64,000 nt of DNA. Origin: Pedobacter sp. Leaf41. GTDB taxonomy: Bacteria > Bacteroidota > Bacteroidia > Sphingobacteriales > Sphingobacteriaceae. Location of the stretch: positions 928,127-992,126 of the forward strand of contig NZ_LMLE01000001.1 in the NCBI RefSeq assembly GCF_001422545.1, read 5' to 3'. The number at the start of each line of letters is the position of its first letter. Position 1 is the first letter of the stretch. A program made the translations under genes and the position numbers. This document shows, in pieces, positions 16,878-26,214 of the stretch. The notes under the pieces are model-generated. The model did no database searches, was not told the origin of the DNA, and worked only from the letters and a program-made list of their open reading frames with translations.

Positions 16878-18950
16878 TTATTTGATGCTATAGGTAAGGC
16901 CTCCATAAAATAGTCGCCCAGGAAGATTGCTAATGAAATTTATATTCTTGTAATCAAATACATTATCTACGCTGAATTGAAGGCGTAATCTATCTTTGAT
17001 TAATAATTTACTTACTGATGCATTAAAAAGGGTATAGCCTTTAACATATTCGCTATCCATGTTTACCATTCCGTTCCCATCTAAATCGCTTACCCCATAT
17101 TTACCTCGATATATTGCTCTTAAGGAAGCAAAAACACCATCTTTTGCATTATTATAGGCAATTGCTGCATTAGCCATATATTTAGAGCGATTAAGTAAAC
17201 CTCCATAATCACTTAATTTAACCAATTTGGTTTCGTTAGTATTTGGATCACGCATATATACTTTACCATTCTTTATTCGGTCAACATCATCTCGGTTGTA
17301 AGCATCTAAATATTGAAAGCCTACAGAAATTTGAAACACCTTAATTGGTGCGTAACTTATATCGGTTTCAACACCTTGCGTGCTCACGCGATCGATATTA
17401 AGGTAAGAAAACACCGATTGGCCATTTGTTTTGGTGGCGATGATTACGGTACTAATTAAATTTTTGATATTGTTTTTAAAAAGATTTACACTTACCTTAA
17501 CTTTCGGTGTAACTGCATATCTGAAACCTGCATTGTATGATAATGAACTTTCTGCATTTAGCCTTTGTAAACTATTTGGATTAATTAGAATTGATTGTAT
17601 TTGTCGGGCATTTTGAAGGTCTAAAAGTTTCGCAGCTAAATCTTCGTATCCAAAAACACTATAACCTACTACTGCATTAGTGAAATTTAGGTACAACTGT
17701 CTAAAATCTGGGGCCTTATAACCTTTACCTACTGATGTAAGGAAGGTTAGATTATTAAGTAACTGATAACTTGCAGCAAGTTTCGGGCTAAATTGAGATT
17801 TATAGACACTATGCATATCATAACGGCCACCAGCAATAATGTTTAATTTAATTAGTGGTGTATAATCGGCTTGAAAATATCCATAACCAGAATTAAATGA
17901 TTCTAATTGATCATATCTAGTTGCTTTTACGGTTTCGTACTGCGCCCCAATACCACCAGTTAATTTTAAATTGTTTAATAATGAGTAATCTGTTTGAAAT
18001 TCTGCTCTGCTAAAGTTCTGGGTAAAGTAACTGTCATCATAAACAGTTTGATCGTCCTGATAATTTAAGGCAGATTTTGTGGCATATCTTGAATAATACA
18101 ATCTTAACGACGATTTGACTTTAGCATTGAAATTAATGTTGTAGGTAGGATTAATATTAAGGTTACTTTCTTTTCCATCGCCCAAAACCAGTCTGTTATC
18201 AATGACATAATCGTTCTTCTGAAGATTATTGTAATAACGTACAGATAGGTTTAGATCAGATTTTTTATTGATTTGATAGCCAACTTTAATATTGCCTGTG
18301 TAGCCCGAAAAAGGCACAACAGTAGGAGAGCTGCTGTTTTCGATTAACGAATATCCACTGCTGCTATTACGATTAACAAAGGCCGATAAGCTAATTTTTT
18401 CATTTTTGTATGATGCATCTAAGCTTATATCGGCTTTATTATTTGTGCCATATCTAGTTGCTACCGATGCCCTAAATCCATCTTTTGGTTTTACTGTAAT
18501 AATGTTAATTACTCCTGCCATCGCCTCACTTCCGTATAACGAAGATGTAGGGCCTTTTACAATTTCTATTTTATCAATATTAGCCATTGTAATACGTGAT
18601 AGTTCTAAAGTACCTGATGTGCGACCAATTACCGGTTCTCCATCAATCATAATCATGGTATATTGAGGATCAAAACCTTGCATTTGGATACCCTGGCCAT
18701 GATCGCTCACAATTGTCAAACCGGTTTGTTCTGCTAGTATTTCGTTTAAGCGAACTATACCTCGGTTTTTTATGTCATCTGCGGTTATTCTAATTATAGG
18801 TACTGGCAATTTCATGATATTTTTTTCGGTACGAGTAGCCGTTATAACTACATCTTTCAAGTCAGTTGCCTTGATGGTATCTGTTATAATTTCCTGAGCA
18901 AAAGTTAAAAATCCGAAAAACATAAAAAAGATGGATAAATATATTTTCAT
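16878..18950 (-). CDS. TonB-dependent outer membrane receptor (HmuR-like)
   Basis: A 690-residue receptor. A signal peptide (1-19, ending TFAQ) is followed by a TonB-box-like DVVITATRTEK, a plug domain (about 45-165, with MIDGEPVIGR and GPTSSLYGSEAMAGVINI) and a 22-strand barrel that ends in the aromatic strand LFYGGLTYSIK. There is no N-terminal carboxypeptidase-like extension, which favours a siderophore/heme-type receptor over a SusC polysaccharide receptor. It is first in a two-gene operon with hmuY and divergent from an AraC regulator 100 bases away, so it probably imports heme or an iron chelate under that regulator. Confidence 0.88.
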   Translation of the reverse strand: MKIYLSIFFMFFGFLTFAQEIITDTIKATDLKDVVITATRTEKNIMKLPVPIIRITADDIKNRGIVRLNEILAEQTGLTIVSDHGQGIQMQGFDPQYTMIMIDGEPVIGRTSGTLELSRITMANIDKIEIVKGPTSSLYGSEAMAGVINIITVKPKDGFRASVATRYGTNNKADISLDASYKNEKISLSAFVNRNSSSGYSLIENSSSPTVVPFSGYTGNIKVGYQINKKSDLNLSVRYYNNLQKNDYVIDNRLVLGDGKESNLNINPTYNINFNAKVKSSLRLYYSRYATKSALNYQDDQTVYDDSYFTQNFSRAEFQTDYSLLNNLKLTGGIGAQYETVKATRYDQLESFNSGYGYFQADYTPLIKLNIIAGGRYDMHSVYKSQFSPKLAASYQLLNNLTFLTSVGKGYKAPDFRQLYLNFTNAVVGYSVFGYEDLAAKLLDLQNARQIQSILINPNSLQRLNAESSLSYNAGFRYAVTPKVKVSVNLFKNNIKNLISTVIIATKTNGQSVFSYLNIDRVSTQGVETDISYAPIKVFQISVGFQYLDAYNRDDVDRIKNGKVYMRDPNTNETKLVKLSDYGGLLNRSKYMANAAIAYNNAKDGVFASLRAIYRGKYGVSDLDGNGMVNMDSEYVKGYTLFNASVSKLLIKDRLRLQFSVDNVFDYKNINFISNLPGRLFYGGLTYSIK

Positions 18951-19050
18951 TTATTTAGACTAATTATAAATAATTGTGCAAATTTGTCGATAATCAGAAA
19001 CATCAGATAACGCCAAACGGATAATTAATGCCGTGATACGGATTAAAAAA

Positions 19051-19983
19051 ATGGGAATTAAAATATCAGACTATGCTACAGAAGAACCTATTTATTCAAA
19101 TACCTATCCATATAATTTCGAAGTTGCAAAGGATATTGATGAGCACAGTAGCGAAATAGCGAATGCTGACTATCAATTGAAAATCAGCGAGAAATGGTTT
19201 GAAGGTATTCATGTTACTGTTGCAGACATTAAAACGAATCAACCTAAAGATTTTAGATACAGCTCAGCTCAAGAAAATATTGGCTTTCTGTATTGCATGG
19301 AAGGAGTAATTTTTATTAATAAGGCCGATGAAGCAAGTGACCCGGTCATTATAAACGCTAATCAACAGTCTATTGCTTTTGGGCAATTAAACAATACCAT
19401 ACTCCATATTAATGGGAGGGTTAAATATCTATATATTCAACTTACCTCATCCTATTATCAAAGAATCGCAAATAAAACATTTGAAGCAGAATCGTTTCCA
19501 AAAGAAAAAACGGTAACACCAGAAATGGAGGTACTATTCCAATCCATTATCAATTCAAAATATGCTGGTAGGGCAAATCGGTTGTTTATCGAATCGAAAA
19601 TTTTTGAACTGATTATATACTATATCGATCAGCAACATACGCCAGCGAGCTTTCTAATTAAGAAAGATGATGTGGATAAAATTTTATCAGCTAAGAAACT
19701 TGTTGAGTTTGATCTCCAAAAACCGCATTCGCTTGTCGAATTAGCAAGAAAAGTTGGTATAAACGATTACAAGCTTAAAAAAGGTTTTAAAGAGATTACA
19801 GGATATACCGTTTTTGGCTACCTATATAAAATTAGAATGGAACAGGCATACCATTTCCTAGCTCAGGAGAAAAAAAGTGTAAGTGAGGTATCGTATTTAG
19901 TAGGTTATAAAAATCCTCAACATTTTATATACGCTTTCAAAAAGCTTTATAAAATTCTACCAGGCAGTTTAAACAAAACCTAA
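19051..19983 (+). CDS. AraC-family regulator (PchR-like)
   Basis: A 310-residue regulator with an N-terminal ligand-sensing half (about 1-205) and a C-terminal double helix-turn-helix (about 212-310), including SLVELARKVGINDYKLKKGFKE and SVSEVSYLVGYKNPQHFIYAFKK. The start is taken as ATG 19051; a GTG 18 bases upstream is possible. Its position, divergent from the TonB/HmuY operon, and its PchR-like layout suggest it activates that operon when the iron source is present. Confidence 0.87.
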   Translation: MGIKISDYATEEPIYSNTYPYNFEVAKDIDEHSSEIANADYQLKISEKWFEGIHVTVADIKTNQPKDFRYSSAQENIGFLYCMEGVIFINKADEASDPVIINANQQSIAFGQLNNTILHINGRVKYLYIQLTSSYYQRIANKTFEAESFPKEKTVTPEMEVLFQSIINSKYAGRANRLFIESKIFELIIYYIDQQHTPASFLIKKDDVDKILSAKKLVEFDLQKPHSLVELARKVGINDYKLKKGFKEITGYTVFGYLYKIRMEQAYHFLAQEKKSVSEVSYLVGYKNPQHFIYAFKKLYKILPGSLNKT

Positions 19984-19992
19984 AACTCCACG

Positions 19993-20002
19993 CAAACGTT
20001 TG
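19993..20002. promoter_or_regulatory. LacI-type operator at the 3' end of lacI
   Basis: CAAACGTTTG is a perfect 10-bp palindrome of the LacI/CcpA operator type. It lies in the 27-base gap between the convergent araC-type and lacI-type genes. The same word is found at 21075-21084, upstream of the LacI start. Confidence 0.5.
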
Positions 20003-20010
20003 TGTTAATA

Positions 20011-21027
20011 TTAATCTTTGCCTTCGTTTACAATCAAGTCTGATTCTACTATGGTGTTATAAAATGCCTGGTTTTCTGAATTAGGACTATTCATTAAATC
20101 GAGAAGAATGTTTGCGGCTTTCTGTCCCTGCAAATAGGGATATTGTTCTACTGATGCAACTGGTGAATGATCTATATAGCTTATAATGGGTAAGTTAGCA
20201 TAACTAACGATATCGAAATCATTAACTACATTGATTTTCTTAAAATATTTGATCAAAAATAAGGCAACATAATCATTAAAGGCTACAATTGCAGTTGGTT
20301 TCCTTTTATGATTTAAAAATTGATTGGCAGCTTCTATAGTGCCTTTTTCAGTCAAATCGCAATTAACGATCAAAGACGGATCGAACTTCAGCCGGTTAAA
20401 GGTAATGGCTTGCATATAACCATCTTTTCTTTCGTCGCTCGCGAACAAGGTAGTCGGCCCATTTATCATTCCAATGCTTCTATGGCCTTTTTTAAGCAGG
20501 TAATTTATAGCCTTAACGGTTGCGCTTTCTAAGCTGCAAGCTACATAGTGAACATTTTTTAAGGGAGGAATACGGTCGAAAAATACGACAGGAATATTAA
20601 AGGAATTTAATTTTTCAAAGTGATCAAATTTTGAGGTGTCTTTACTTATAGAAACCAACAAGCCATCAACACGTTGGTTTTTCATCTTTTCTACCAACTT
20701 CACCTCCTGATCATAATCATCATGCGATTGGGCAAAAATTACAGTATAATTCTTTTTTAAAGCCTCATCTTCAATCGCAGATATAGCCGTGGAGAAAAAA
20801 TGCTCTGATAGCTCAGGTAAAATCACACCGATAGTATAGGTTTTGCCCTTTTGAAATAAAATTGCAGCATTATTGGGCTCATAATTAAGTGATTTTGCCA
20901 ACTGCTTAATTTTCTCTCTTGTTACTGCTCCAATACTGGGATGATCATGTAAGCCTCTAGATACGCTAGAAGGAGAAATGTTCAAAAGTCTGGCGATTTC
21001 TTTTATAGTGGTTGGTTTGGATTGCAT
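20011..21027 (-). CDS. LacI-family transcriptional regulator
   Basis: A 338-residue repressor. Residues 1-50 form the LacI helix-turn-helix and hinge (TTIKEIARLLNISPSSVSRG, then EKIKQLAKSLNYEPN). Residues 60-338 are a periplasmic-binding-protein-like sensor with TIGVILPELSEHFFSTAI and GRKD-type ligand segments. The effector is probably a sugar or sugar phosphate. The gene is divergent from the GH109-like oxidoreductase, and a matching operator lies between them, so autoregulation and control of the neighbour are likely. Confidence 0.92.
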   Translation of the reverse strand: MQSKPTTIKEIARLLNISPSSVSRGLHDHPSIGAVTREKIKQLAKSLNYEPNNAAILFQKGKTYTIGVILPELSEHFFSTAISAIEDEALKKNYTVIFAQSHDDYDQEVKLVEKMKNQRVDGLLVSISKDTSKFDHFEKLNSFNIPVVFFDRIPPLKNVHYVACSLESATVKAINYLLKKGHRSIGMINGPTTLFASDERKDGYMQAITFNRLKFDPSLIVNCDLTEKGTIEAANQFLNHKRKPTAIVAFNDYVALFLIKYFKKINVVNDFDIVSYANLPIISYIDHSPVASVEQYPYLQGQKAANILLDLMNSPNSENQAFYNTIVESDLIVNEGKD

Positions 21028-21074
21028 TTTGACTGCTAAACTACTTCTTCGTGATGTAATATTACGAAATTAAT

Positions 21075-21084
21075 CAAACGTTTG
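21075..21084. promoter_or_regulatory. LacI-type operator in the lacI/GH109 divergent region
   Basis: CAAACGTTTG, a perfect palindrome followed by CG, sits 48 bases upstream of the lacI start and about 97 bases upstream of the GH109-like gene. It is the expected binding site of the adjacent LacI protein. Confidence 0.65.
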
Positions 21085-21180
21085 CGTTGTTTTTTTACTC
21101 CATTTCGTATAATCAATATCTAAATATCGATACATTCGAATATCTTTTAATGGGTAACCAATATAAAATATTCGAGCTTT

Positions 21181-22533
21181 ATGGATAGAAGACAATTTGT
21201 TAGAAACGCAGGATTAACCACTGCTGCTTTTGCCGCCCTTCCAGATCAATCTATTTTTGCATCACCCGTTGATGATAAAATTAAAGTGGTGATGATCGGA
21301 GTAGGTTTAAGGGGCCAAAATCATTTGGAATTGCTTTTGAAAAGAAATGATGTAGAATTGGTGGCTATCTGCGATATACAAGACAGGATGTTAACAATGA
21401 CTAAAGCCATTGTTGCGAAAAGCGGTAAGCCAATGCCAAAGATTTTTACAGGTGATGAAAATGTTTGGAGAAAAATGTTGGAACTAAAGGGCATTAAAGC
21501 TGTAATCATTTCTACTCCCTGGGAACTGCACAAACCGATGATAATTGGAGCAATAGATGCAGGCATAAAATACGTAGGATCCGAGGTATCGTTGGGAATT
21601 AACCTGCAAGATCATTGGGATGTAGTACGCGCTGCTGAAAAAGGAGATGCACATGTGATGATGCTTGAAAATGTTTGTTACCGGAGAGATGTTCTTGCAG
21701 CTTTAAACATGGTTCGACAGGGTGTTTTCGGGGAGATGATTCATTTTCAAGGCGGTTACCAGCACGATTTAAGGGAAGTTAAATTTAACGATGGTATTAA
21801 TCCATACGGACATGGGGTGGAATTTGGTGACAAAGGATTTTCGGAAGCCAAATGGAGAACAAACCATTCTGTTCATCGCAATGGTGATTTATATCCTACA
21901 CACGGTGTCGGCCCGATTGCTCAATGTATAGATATTAATAGGGGAAACCGGTTTTTGAAGTTAAATTCCTTTGCAACCAAATCTCGTGGCTTACATAACT
22001 ATATTGTTGAAAAAGGAGGTGCAAACCATCCGAATGCTAAAGTGAATTTCAGATTAGGAGATATTGTAACTACCACAATTGATTGTGCAAACGGCGAAAC
22101 GATTATTTTGCAGCATGATACTAATTTACCACGCCCTTACTCTTTAGGTTTCCGTTTTCAGGGTACAAAAGGTTTATGGATGGATGTAAACAAAAGTATT
22201 TACGTAGAAGGCATCAGTAAACCACATGCTTGGGATAATGCTAAAGAGTGGCTGGAAAAGTATGATCATCCGCTATGGAAAAAATACGGAAATGATGCCC
22301 AGGGTGCAGGACATGGTGGTATGGATTTTTTTGTTGTGAACGCGTTTATCGAATCAGCGAAGAGAAACCAACCTACGCCGCTTGATGTTTATGACGCTGC
22401 AACTTGGAGCGCCATTACACCGTTAAGTGAACTATCAATAGAGTTAGGAAACGAAACAGTGGAGTTTCCAGATTTTACAGGAGGCAAATGGATGAGTAGA
22501 AAGCCAATATTTGCTCAAAATGATGATTATTGA
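21181..22533 (+). CDS. Gfo/Idh/MocA oxidoreductase, GH109-like
   Basis: A 450-residue protein with a twin-arginine-like leader (MDRRQFVRNAGLTTAAFAAL), so it is probably exported folded with its cofactor. The Rossmann domain begins KVVMIGVGLRGQNHLELL, followed by VAICDIQ and an EVSLGIN-type segment. The C-terminal half has the tract THGVGPIAQCIDINRGNRF, seen in GH109 alpha-N-acetylgalactosaminidases, which use NAD in a retained redox mechanism. The substrate is probably an N-acetylated sugar glycoside, but oxidoreductase activity on another sugar cannot be excluded. It is divergent from lacI and probably under its control. Confidence 0.82.
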   Translation: MDRRQFVRNAGLTTAAFAALPDQSIFASPVDDKIKVVMIGVGLRGQNHLELLLKRNDVELVAICDIQDRMLTMTKAIVAKSGKPMPKIFTGDENVWRKMLELKGIKAVIISTPWELHKPMIIGAIDAGIKYVGSEVSLGINLQDHWDVVRAAEKGDAHVMMLENVCYRRDVLAALNMVRQGVFGEMIHFQGGYQHDLREVKFNDGINPYGHGVEFGDKGFSEAKWRTNHSVHRNGDLYPTHGVGPIAQCIDINRGNRFLKLNSFATKSRGLHNYIVEKGGANHPNAKVNFRLGDIVTTTIDCANGETIILQHDTNLPRPYSLGFRFQGTKGLWMDVNKSIYVEGISKPHAWDNAKEWLEKYDHPLWKKYGNDAQGAGHGGMDFFVVNAFIESAKRNQPTPLDVYDAATWSAITPLSELSIELGNETVEFPDFTGGKWMSRKPIFAQNDDY

Positions 22534-22722
22534 TAGGAAGAGATTTTGCGATCACTAAGCAAGTGATGAAGCAAAACGAGAAGTGTTATAACCACTCCCC
22601 GTTTAATGGCATTTCAAATAAATGAATTCACTTGAATTACATAAGTTATCTAAGCTATATGTTGAGCCGATATCAAAGTTATCACTTTAAAGCGTTCAAA
22701 ATTAATTTTTATTGAAATTACC

Positions 22723-22754
22723 AAAGGCCCCAGCAAATTTCTGGGACCTTTTTA
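22723..22754 (+). terminator. Terminator downstream of the GH109-like gene
   Basis: AAAGGCCCCAG pairs with CTGGGACCTTT (one mismatch) and is followed by T residues. It lies 190 bases past the stop. The gap from 22534 holds no gene I can support. Confidence 0.65.
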
Positions 22755-22826
22755 TTTTGCTTTCGGCTGACTTAAGTATTGAAGTGATGGTGAATCTAAT
22801 CCGTACATTGGCCAAAATTTTTCTTA

Positions 22827-23918
22827 ATGGTTGCGCTATATTTTTTACTCTTATTTTTCGTCTTATTTTTAGTGATCACCAACCTTCCTGTTTTCGGAAG
22901 ATTACCAAGAGGATTAAGACTTGAAAGAATCCATCAATTGAGCAATTATCGTGATGGTGCTTTACAAAATCAATCGATCACCCCAATGCAGCCTGAAGGC
23001 GTAAGTTTCTTCAAGGTATTGAAAGCTTTCTTGTTCGATAAACATCCAAATAAGATTCCTCAAAAATCTTTAAAACATATCCAACCTGATTTAAATAGTA
23101 AACCAGCAACGGCTGCTCCAGAGATTATTTGGTTTGGCCACTCTTCTTATTTAATTAAGATGGATGGTTTAAGGATTTTAGTTGATCCAGTTTTTAGTCA
23201 GGTACCGTCTCCATTTTCTTTTATTGGGAGTAAAGCTTTTGCGGGGACTGACTTCGTTAAAACTGAAGATTTTAAAAATCTTGATGTGATTTTAATCACT
23301 CATGATCATTATGATCATTTGGACTATCAAAGCATCATAACATTGGCTCCCCATACTGCCAACATTATTACATCAATAGGGGTGGGCTCACATTTGGAAA
23401 GATGGGGGATTTCTTCAAACAAGATTAAAGAGTTATGTTGGAATGAAACTACTAGTTTGTTGAATGGAATTACCTTTACAGCGGTACCGGCAAGGCATTT
23501 TACAGGACGAAAATTCAAACGTAATCAAACACTGTGGTCGGCGTTTGTGCTGGAGTATAAAAATTGGAAACTTTTTCTAGGCGGAGATTCTGGATACGAT
23601 AATCATTTTAAAGAAATTGGAACCAGGTTCGGTTCATTTGATATTGCTTTACTCGAATGTGGGCAGTACAATGCCTATTGGCCTCATATACATATGTTTC
23701 CCGAAGAAACTGTACAGGCTGCAATTGATTTAAATGCAAAAGTGCTAATGCCTGTGCACTGGGGCAAGTTCAGCTTAGCTATGCATCCCTGGGATGATTC
23801 AATAAAAAGAGTGGTTGATGCAGCCCATGGAAAACAAATGCCAATTGTTACTCCTCAATTAGGCGAAACCGTGATTTTAAACACCGAAATGCCAACTTTC
23901 AAATGGTGGCTTGATTAA
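22827..23918 (+). CDS. Membrane-anchored metallo-beta-lactamase-fold hydrolase
   Basis: A 363-residue protein. Residues 1-22 are a hydrophobic anchor. The MBL-fold core starts at WFGHSSYLIKMDGLRILVDP and carries the metal motif THDHYDHLD (H159, D160/H161, D163, H164). Later ligands are the H in PARHFTGR, the D in GGDSGYD and the H in MPVHWGKF. The layout (UlaG / NAPE-hydrolysing phospholipase D-like) predicts a hydrolase on the periplasmic or membrane face. N-acyl-phosphatidylethanolamine or another phosphodiester are candidate substrates; neither can be settled here. Confidence 0.85.
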   Translation: MVALYFLLLFFVLFLVITNLPVFGRLPRGLRLERIHQLSNYRDGALQNQSITPMQPEGVSFFKVLKAFLFDKHPNKIPQKSLKHIQPDLNSKPATAAPEIIWFGHSSYLIKMDGLRILVDPVFSQVPSPFSFIGSKAFAGTDFVKTEDFKNLDVILITHDHYDHLDYQSIITLAPHTANIITSIGVGSHLERWGISSNKIKELCWNETTSLLNGITFTAVPARHFTGRKFKRNQTLWSAFVLEYKNWKLFLGGDSGYDNHFKEIGTRFGSFDIALLECGQYNAYWPHIHMFPEETVQAAIDLNAKVLMPVHWGKFSLAMHPWDDSIKRVVDAAHGKQMPIVTPQLGETVILNTEMPTFKWWLD

Positions 23919-23971
23919 TAAAATTTAAACAAAAATATAGTTCTGCTGTTTAAAAACTAAAATCAACTGAT

Positions 23972-24334
23972 ATGAAAACCGATCTTGTAGAAATTTTTCA
24001 AACCATAAGAGCTAGTGTACAACCATATGCCACTCGAGGTTATACGGTACACGAAAATTCTGAAACGGGTTACGATCTTTATAGCGAAAAAAATATTCAA
24101 TACGACGACATTAAGGTTACTGAAAGGTTTTTCGTAGGCTTGTACATCAATGGAAGCGAGGTAGAACTTAAGCTGAACAGCAAAGATTTTGCATTTAAAA
24201 ACCAAGCCCTTATTAGTTTTGGGGATGATAAACTGGGATTGAAAATTTCAGAATTAGATGAAGCTAAATTGAAAGAGATAGAAACATTAGTTGAAATTCT
24301 TCACACTCACTTTAAAGAAAATGAATGGATTTAA
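23972..24334 (+). CDS. Conserved hypothetical protein
   Basis: A 120-residue, soluble, mildly acidic protein with alternating strands and helices (VTERFFVGLYINGSEVELKL, then a C-terminal helix KLKEIETLVEILHTHF). There is no signal peptide. I do not recognise a named family. It is 53 bases downstream of the MBL hydrolase on the same strand and may share its transcript. Confidence 0.7.
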   Translation: MKTDLVEIFQTIRASVQPYATRGYTVHENSETGYDLYSEKNIQYDDIKVTERFFVGLYINGSEVELKLNSKDFAFKNQALISFGDDKLGLKISELDEAKLKEIETLVEILHTHFKENEWI

Positions 24335-24400
24335 AGTTGTTTGATTAATTTTGCGCCAATCAGCAAATTAATCGAATAATTGAACATTCTCCAACCACCC

Positions 24401-25171
24401 ATGATATTTGCATGGCACACACTACTTGAATCGGCGCTAGCTGATTTAAATGTGGAGTGCCATTTTTTTTTGGAGGTCGAGTTTAATTTGCTTTCTATTC
24501 ATAATCAATCCCTTATTATCCATTTAGTAAATATCCACAATACGTTTACACCAAACCAACTCATTGATCTACAGCGAGCATACTTGGTCAAGGGAACCAA
24601 GCTTATTCATTTATGGGAAGATGTCTGGTTGAATAAATCTGACCAGGTTTTGGGAAGAATTGCGTCTATCTTAGGATTAAATAAAAGGATACACGGAAGA
24701 AAAACCACTGTTCAGAAAATCGATAAGTGTATTGCGAAAACATTTCTTAACGAAAATCATTTACAGGGTTTTGTAAGCAGCAGGCACAAATTTGGGTTGT
24801 TTGAAAAAGATGAATTAGTAGCGGTTGGTACTTTTTCTGCACTTCGCAAAATGAATTATGAAGAAAATTATAAATCAGCAGAATTGATCAGGTTCGCGGT
24901 GAAGTCTGGATATTCTGTAATTGGAGGGCTAAGTAAGTTAATCACGCACTTTTCAGTGTTGTATAAACCTGAGGATATCATGACTTATGCTGATCGGGAT
25001 TGGTCGGCGGGAGAGGTTTACCAAAAGTTAAACTTCATCCAAACCGATCTATTAAATCCACAATTTTTTTCGTTAGATATAGATTTCAATCGGATCATAA
25101 TTAAAACGAATTCATTTTCATCTGCCGCCGTATTTAACACTGGAAGTTTAAAATATATCCTGAAATTTTAA
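24401..25171 (+). CDS. Homing-endonuclease-like protein upstream of miaA
   Basis: A 256-residue protein from ATG 24401 (a TTG start 21 bases upstream is less likely). The arrangement LIHLWEDVWLNKSDQV, then RIHGRKTTVQKID, then FLNENHLQGFV, GLFEKDELVAVGTF, ELIRFAVKSGYSVIGG and TYADRDWSAGEVYQKLNF closely resembles the Hef-type (VSR/EDxHD nuclease-like) phage homing endonuclease region. It stands alone, without intron or phage flanks, and ends one base before miaA. It may be a domesticated nuclease with a tRNA-related role, or a GNAT-like enzyme relative. Catalytic competence cannot be judged here. Confidence 0.62.
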   Translation: MIFAWHTLLESALADLNVECHFFLEVEFNLLSIHNQSLIIHLVNIHNTFTPNQLIDLQRAYLVKGTKLIHLWEDVWLNKSDQVLGRIASILGLNKRIHGRKTTVQKIDKCIAKTFLNENHLQGFVSSRHKFGLFEKDELVAVGTFSALRKMNYEENYKSAELIRFAVKSGYSVIGGLSKLITHFSVLYKPEDIMTYADRDWSAGEVYQKLNFIQTDLLNPQFFSLDIDFNRIIIKTNSFSSAAVFNTGSLKYILKF

Positions 25172-25172
25172 C

Positions 25173-26087
25173 ATGAAAGATTTTAATCTCATCATTATTT
25201 TAGGGGCAACAGCTTCTGGTAAAACAAAATTAGCAGCCCATGTTGCAAATGCCATTAACGGGGAAATAATTAGTGCCGATAGTCGCCAGGTTTTTAAAAA
25301 AATGGACATTGGAACTGGAAAAGATCTTGATGAATACAGTATTCAAAATAGAAAAATACCATATCATTTGATAGATATCCTGGAGCCTGGAGAAAGATAT
25401 CACGTAGATGCTTTTAAAAACGATTTTTATCGGGTATTTGGTGATATTACTGCTAGGGGTAGAGTTCCTGTTTTATGTGGTGGTACTGGCATGTATATCC
25501 ATAGCTTACTTCAAAGCCAGGAATATACAGCTGTTCCTGTAAATGAAAGTTTAAGAGCAAAATTGCAACTTGAAACGAAGGAAGAGTTAACATCCAGGCT
25601 TAAAGAGTATAACGATGTAGATTATGTTGATTTGAATTCGAAGAAAAGGTTGATAAGGGGAATTGAAGTTGCAACGTTTTTAGCGCACAACGATATCACC
25701 ATAAATAAAGGTCCAAAAATAAATCCTGTTGTTTTCGGACTTAAAAACGAGGTTGAAATAACCAGAGCAAAGATTTTAAAACGATTGGATGATCGTTTAT
25801 CATCAGGGATGATCGATGAAGTTGAGAATTTAATTTCAGGCGGAGTTTCAAAAGATATGTTAGTTTTTTATGGTTTGGAATATAAATTTATGGTAAACTT
25901 CCTAAACGGCCTGATGGATTACGATGAATTTAAAATGAGGTTAGGAATTGCTATTTGCCAGTATGCGAAACGCCAGAATACATTTTTTAGAAAAATGGAA
26001 AAAGACGGGGTTTTGATAAATTGGCTTGATGCATCATTGAATACTAACCAAATAACTAAACAGATTTTGGCTAAAATTTCATTTTAG
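25173..26087 (+). CDS. miaA: tRNA dimethylallyltransferase
   Basis: A 304-residue MiaA: it adds the dimethylallyl group to N6 of A37 in tRNAs that read UNN codons. The P-loop is GATASGKT (11-18), followed by ADSRQVFKKMDIGTGKD, LIDILEPGERYHVDAF, VLCGGTGMYIHSLL and the C-terminal FYGLEYKFM and KRQNTFFRKM. The GTGKDLDEY variant matches the second MiaA copy (miaA2) seen in Bacteroidota. Its ATG lies one base after the stop of the homing-endonuclease-like gene, so the two are co-expressed. Confidence 0.93.
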   Translation: MKDFNLIIILGATASGKTKLAAHVANAINGEIISADSRQVFKKMDIGTGKDLDEYSIQNRKIPYHLIDILEPGERYHVDAFKNDFYRVFGDITARGRVPVLCGGTGMYIHSLLQSQEYTAVPVNESLRAKLQLETKEELTSRLKEYNDVDYVDLNSKKRLIRGIEVATFLAHNDITINKGPKINPVVFGLKNEVEITRAKILKRLDDRLSSGMIDEVENLISGGVSKDMLVFYGLEYKFMVNFLNGLMDYDEFKMRLGIAICQYAKRQNTFFRKMEKDGVLINWLDASLNTNQITKQILAKISF

Positions 26088-26214
26088 TTTATTTTCGGAA
26101 AATCATAATATGCACGTTCTTATTACGTTAACCGCTTCATTAAACAAAAAAGCTCTTTTGGCACATATTTTGTATTTGTTTCACATATAGTTTAACTCAA
26201 AAAAATAACTTATA

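Noticed and set aside
24401..25171. A mobile intron or phage insertion at the homing-endonuclease-like gene
   Set aside because: It does not interrupt a gene, has no intron-like flanks or repeats, and is tightly packed with miaA.
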